NCBI GenBank assembly: GCA_964519015.1
Contig: CAZFHZ010000039.1
Location: 1 to 27,843 of the forward strand
Length of the DNA: 27,843 nucleotides
Direction: 5' to 3'
Source of the DNA: CAZFHZ01 sp964519015
GTDB lineage: Bacteria; Blakebacterota; Blakebacteria; Blakebacterales; CAYUVJ01
In this document: in pieces, positions 24,871-27,843 of the stretch
Layout: every line of letters starts with the position of its first letter
How positions within the stretch are numbered: position 1 is the first letter of the stretch
Notes under the pieces: generated by a model
Databases searched by the model: none
What the model was told of the DNA's origin: nothing
The model's input: the letters and a program-made list of their open reading frames with translations, nothing else
Made by a program: the position numbers and the translations under genes

Positions 24871-27843
24871 CGCAGCAGCACCATTTTGCGGGTCAGCACG
24901 ACCGAACCGACTTCGAGCCGGTAGAAGTAGATGCCCGAGGCGACCACTTCACCCCTGGCATCGCGTCCGTCCCAAGTGACCATCTGCTCCCCCGCCCCCG
25001 CGGTCCGGTCCAGCAGCACCCGCACCTGCTGCCCCCGGCTGTTGAGGACGCTCAGGCGGGCCCTACTCCCGGCCAGCTCGGCCGGGATGCGGAAGTGGAT
25101 CTGGGTCACGGGGTTGAAGGGGTTGGGCCAGTTACCGAGCAGCTCGGGAGCGGCGGCGGCCTCTTCAGGAAGCGGTGGGACGCCCTCGGCCAGGCGGTAC
25201 CACCCGCCGCCGGGAACCTGGGCGCAGGCGCGTGTCCCCTCGAAACGGACCGGGCCCGGCAGGGGCACCCAGGCCCGCCCGTCCCAGCGCTCGAGGCGGC
25301 CGGAGCGGATGCCGACCCCGGGCAGGGGCAGACCGAGTTCGGCCCCGTCGATCGGGGCGGCCCAGGTGGCCGGAGCGAGCGAGACGATCGGTGTGCCGGG
25401 CAGGTTCCCCTCACCGGTCGGACCGCCGGGCGGGAGTGTCTCCGGCTCATAGGGGATGAGCAGCAGGGTCGCCCCTCCGGTGGCCAGCGGGGAGACCTCC
25501 AGGGTGACCTCTCCGGCCGGGCCGGCGGCCTGCAGCCGGGCCGGGCGGCCGGCGGTCAGGGTGGCCGCCGCGGCTTCGGTCGAGAGGGTGTCGCTGCGGC
25601 CGCCGTAGCGGTCGAAGGCGATGATGGCCAGGGTGGAGGTCCCCTCCTGGAGCAGCACCGGGGTGGGGTCGTAGACCCCGTAGTCCCCCAGCAGCCGCTC
25701 AAAGAGCAGGGTAATGGGGGAACCACCCCCCGGTGGGGTCAGGGTCCCGCTGGAACTGCCGGGATGGAGCGGCTCGCTCCCCCCCAGGGCCACGTCCACC
25801 TGTTCGGGAAAGAGTGGATGCTGCAGCAAAGCGGCGGTGGCTGTCGGGGCGGTCGTGTCCTGGTAGGCGAACTCGGCCCGGACCATCCAGTTCCCCTGGA
25901 GTGCCTGTCCGTCCACCGAGTAGAGGCTCAGCAGGTCCCAGGCGGTCGTGCCGTTGACGCGCACCACCCCCCGCCCGGCCGCCCGGGTCAGATCTTCGTA
26001 CCCGAGCGCGTTGCCGCCGAGCAGGAGCGAGACCAGGTACTCCTGCCCCTCCGGCAGTTCAATTCCCAGGTCAGGCACCGGCACCCGCAGCCAGCCGTCC
26101 CCGATGAAAGGGGGGGTCACCGTCAGGGCGTAGATGGGGTCCACCTCGTAGAGCCACCGGCCGGCGTTCACCGGGTCCGGGCGGGCAATCCGGACCTCGG
26201 CCGTGACGAGAGTGTCGGCCGAGAGGAAGTACCAGAGCGCCCGCACCCGGCTGGGCCCCACCTCGGGTCGGATCCGCATCCCCGCTTCGTAGGTGGGACC
26301 GGGGAGCACGAAACGGATGAGCGGACGTCCGGTCTCGTAGCGCACCAGCCCGGTACTCCCCTGGACCGCCTCGGCCGCGACCCGGAAGACCGGAGCGCGA
26401 ACATCCCCACCGTTGGCCAGGACCAGGGTCGCTTCGCTCCAGATGGTACCGATCCCGACTGGCGAGACCGCGCCGGTCACCTCCTGGACATCCCAGGTCG
26501 AGCTGTCGGCCCAGCGCACCAGCCGGGCCTCTACTCCCGTCGGCAGGCCGTCCGGGAAGCTCAGGGCGAGGTTGGTGGCGTTCCAGAAACGGATCGAGGT
26601 GAGCCCGTGGGGCTCGAGGGTGACCCGGTGCCGGGAGGGATAGAGGTTCTCGTGGAGCTCCGGCTCCAGCCAGGAGTCGACCTCCCCCATCGCGTAGGCG
26701 CCGGCCGATCCCTCCACTCCCAGCCGGAGCGCGGTCCCGAAGTCGGCCAGCACATCGCCGAATCCGATCCCCGCCCCCACGGATGCCAGGGCGGCTTCGA
26801 CCCCCGGCAGGCCGTGAACGGTCGACGTGGCCAGTGCGTGAATGAAAGACTCACCGAAGCGGGTGCCCAGGTAGTACGTCCAGACCGCGACCCGGGCGTA
26901 GTCATCCAGGTTCTCCCCGTACTCCTCCCAGGTAAAGAGGTCCACGTTGGGCCGGGAGACGAAGCGGGCGAAGTTACGCAGGCCGTATCCGCAGAGGTAG
27001 CTGGAGTACTCCGAGAGCCCCTCGTTGACCGCCGTGATCTCGAGCGGGTCGTTGCCGAACTGGATCAGGTGCTGGAACTCGTGGGCGATGGTCGCCTTGA
27101 CAGCCCGGCGGTAGTACGCCACAACCGCAGCTGTGGTGTCGATACTGGAATAGTCGACCAGTTGCGAGTTCACGTACATCATCTCGGTCTTGTTGGAGCG
27201 CTGCTTGACCCCCCCGCCAAAATCGACCGGATCGGAGGGCGACTGGTTGGCCGAGTAGAAGTACCCCCCGAAGGTTTTATCATCTGCCGCCTGCTGGGCG
27301 ATGGAGGGGATGAGGGTGAGCAGCAGGACGATCCGGGGGTCGCCGTCGATGTCGGGGGGCGAGCCGAACACCTCGGTCACGTTCTGGTAGCTCCCCTTGG
27401 CGCTCCCCCCGGGCCGGGGGCTGTCCGGCGAGGAGGTCTCGAAGGAGGTCACAAAATCCTGGAGTGCCGTCGACGAGACTTTACTGAGCTGGGCCACCTC
27501 CACGAAGTAGTAGGCATGCTCCCCCACCGCCCGACACTCCGCCTCGACCTCGTACTGGGTGTAGGGGAAGGCGAGTCCCTTGGAGAAATCGATCGCCCAG
27601 AACTTGCGACGCTGGCCGACCGTGTAGGCCTGGGCGGCAGTCGTGGCTGCGCCTCCCGCTCCGGCTCCCCGCTCGAGCCAGAGCTGTCCGAAGCGGAGGT
27701 TCCCCTCCTGGAGCAAGGGGGTCGCATCCACGACCTCGGGGGGCGTCACCATAGCCCGGCCCAATCGCAGGGTGCGGCCGGGCCGCACCTGTGACTGCTG
27801 GGCCGTGGCGGCCGGGGCCAGGGCGAGCAGGAGCAGCAGGCTG
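24867..27843 (-). CDS. Secreted HExxH metalloprotease with C-terminal sorting-type domain, 5' end missing
   Basis: At least 991 codons. The frame runs through the right edge and encodes LLLLLALAPAATAQQ there, the end of a signal peptide, so only the first few codons are missing; the in-frame GTG at 27788 is not the start. The catalytic zinc site is HEFQH (codons 27069-27083) followed 16 residues later by NEGLSEY, a gluzincin-like HExxH + Glu arrangement, resembling the MXAN_6640 group of putative metalloproteases. Then come several beta-rich domains (about 25500-26600). The C-terminus has NWPNPFNP (about 25108-25131) and a FlgD-like Ig domain ending GIYFYRLEVGSVVLTRKMVLLR, as in type IX-like sorted proteins of FCB bacteria. 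It is coupled to the TPR lipoprotein. Substrate and secretion route are inferred only. Confidence 0.87.
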   Translation of the reverse strand, partial: SLLLLLALAPAATAQQSQVRPGRTLRLGRAMVTPPEVVDATPLLQEGNLRFGQLWLERGAGAGGAATTAAQAYTVGQRRKFWAIDFSKGLAFPYTQYEVEAECRAVGEHAYYFVEVAQLSKVSSTALQDFVTSFETSSPDSPRPGGSAKGSYQNVTEVFGSPPDIDGDPRIVLLLTLIPSIAQQAADDKTFGGYFYSANQSPSDPVDFGGGVKQRSNKTEMMYVNSQLVDYSSIDTTAAVVAYYRRAVKATIAHEFQHLIQFGNDPLEITAVNEGLSEYSSYLCGYGLRNFARFVSRPNVDLFTWEEYGENLDDYARVAVWTYYLGTRFGESFIHALATSTVHGLPGVEAALASVGAGIGFGDVLADFGTALRLGVEGSAGAYAMGEVDSWLEPELHENLYPSRHRVTLEPHGLTSIRFWNATNLALSFPDGLPTGVEARLVRWADSSTWDVQEVTGAVSPVGIGTIWSEATLVLANGGDVRAPVFRVAAEAVQGSTGLVRYETGRPLIRFVLPGPTYEAGMRIRPEVGPSRVRALWYFLSADTLVTAEVRIARPDPVNAGRWLYEVDPIYALTVTPPFIGDGWLRVPVPDLGIELPEGQEYLVSLLLGGNALGYEDLTRAAGRGVVRVNGTTAWDLLSLYSVDGQALQGNWMVRAEFAYQDTTAPTATAALLQHPLFPEQVDVALGGSEPLHPGSSSGTLTPPGGGSPITLLFERLLGDYGVYDPTPVLLQEGTSTLAIIAFDRYGGRSDTLSTEAAAATLTAGRPARLQAAGPAGEVTLEVSPLATGGATLLLIPYEPETLPPGGPTGEGNLPGTPIVSLAPATWAAPIDGAELGLPLPGVGIRSGRLERWDGRAWVPLPGPVRFEGTRACAQVPGGGWYRLAEGVPPLPEEAAAAPELLGNWPNPFNPVTQIHFRIPAELAGSRARLSVLNSRGQQVRVLLDRTAGAGEQMVTWDGRDARGEVVASGIYFYRLEVGSVVLTRKMVLLR

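Noticed and set aside
27786..27788. GTG as the start codon of the metalloprotease
   Set aside because: The frame continues to the window edge and encodes a clean hydrophobic signal peptide core with an Ala-x-Ala type site upstream of this codon, so the true start is outside the window.
25095..27794. An 899-codon open frame on the plus strand opposite the metalloprotease
   Set aside because: It is a mirror frame typical of GC-rich DNA; low-complexity Gly/Arg/Pro/His/Asp composition, no family motif, while the minus strand shows a clear protease with signal peptide and sorting domain.

Overview
The window reads as part of a GC-rich (about 60-80% in hand-counted 60-base lines) Gram-negative genome fragment, probably from a metagenome-assembled genome because a run of exactly ten N interrupts one gene (12598-12607). 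Lipid A/LPS-type genes (MsbA, GT9, WaaE-like GT2), TatC, many lipoproteins, and a secreted protein ending in a NWPNPFNP / FlgD-like C-terminal domain together point to an FCB-group or neighbouring candidate phylum (Eisenbacteria-, Krumholzibacteria- or Latescibacteria-like). This placement is inference. Several promoters look like ordinary TTGACA-17-TAnnnT sigma-70 sites rather than the Bacteroidetes TTTG type.

Region 1 (1-9746, minus strand) is one long co-directional block, read from right to left: holA, tatC, long-chain polyprenyl diphosphate synthase, msbA, GT9 glycosyltransferase, GT4 glycosyltransferase, GT2 glycosyltransferase, meaB and the 5' part of methylmalonyl-CoA mutase, which runs off the left edge. 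Most junctions overlap by 1-17 bases. The block combines replication, protein export, quinone or lipid-carrier synthesis, lipid A export and core glycosylation, then propionate metabolism.

Region 2 (9879-15974, plus strand) holds an NhaC-type antiporter with a secretory N-terminal extension, a membrane GT2 glycosyltransferase coupled to a UPF0104 membrane protein, and GTP-dependent PEP carboxykinase with its own candidate promoter and a clear intrinsic terminator.

Region 3 (16018-21157) is the accessory-looking part: four related but divergent lipoproteins predicted to be beta-propellers (A +, B -, C -, D +), all carrying a G-R-x-G-x-G-P-x-[ED]-[FL] motif, with visibly lower GC and recognisable individual promoters. 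This is the most interesting feature here; its function cannot be read from the sequence.

Region 4 (21179-27843, minus strand) contains hutU-hutI (histidine degradation) and, upstream, a large secreted HExxH metalloprotease with a C-terminal sorting-type domain, coupled to a TPR lipoprotein. The protease start lies just beyond the right edge, but its signal peptide is visible.

Read together, the window suggests a protein- and amino-acid-degrading heterotroph: secreted protease, histidine breakdown, propionyl-/methylmalonyl-CoA entry into the TCA cycle, and PEPCK for gluconeogenesis. No rRNA, tRNA, CRISPR array, insertion sequence or phage gene was recognised. No gene-free stretch exceeds about 220 bases.
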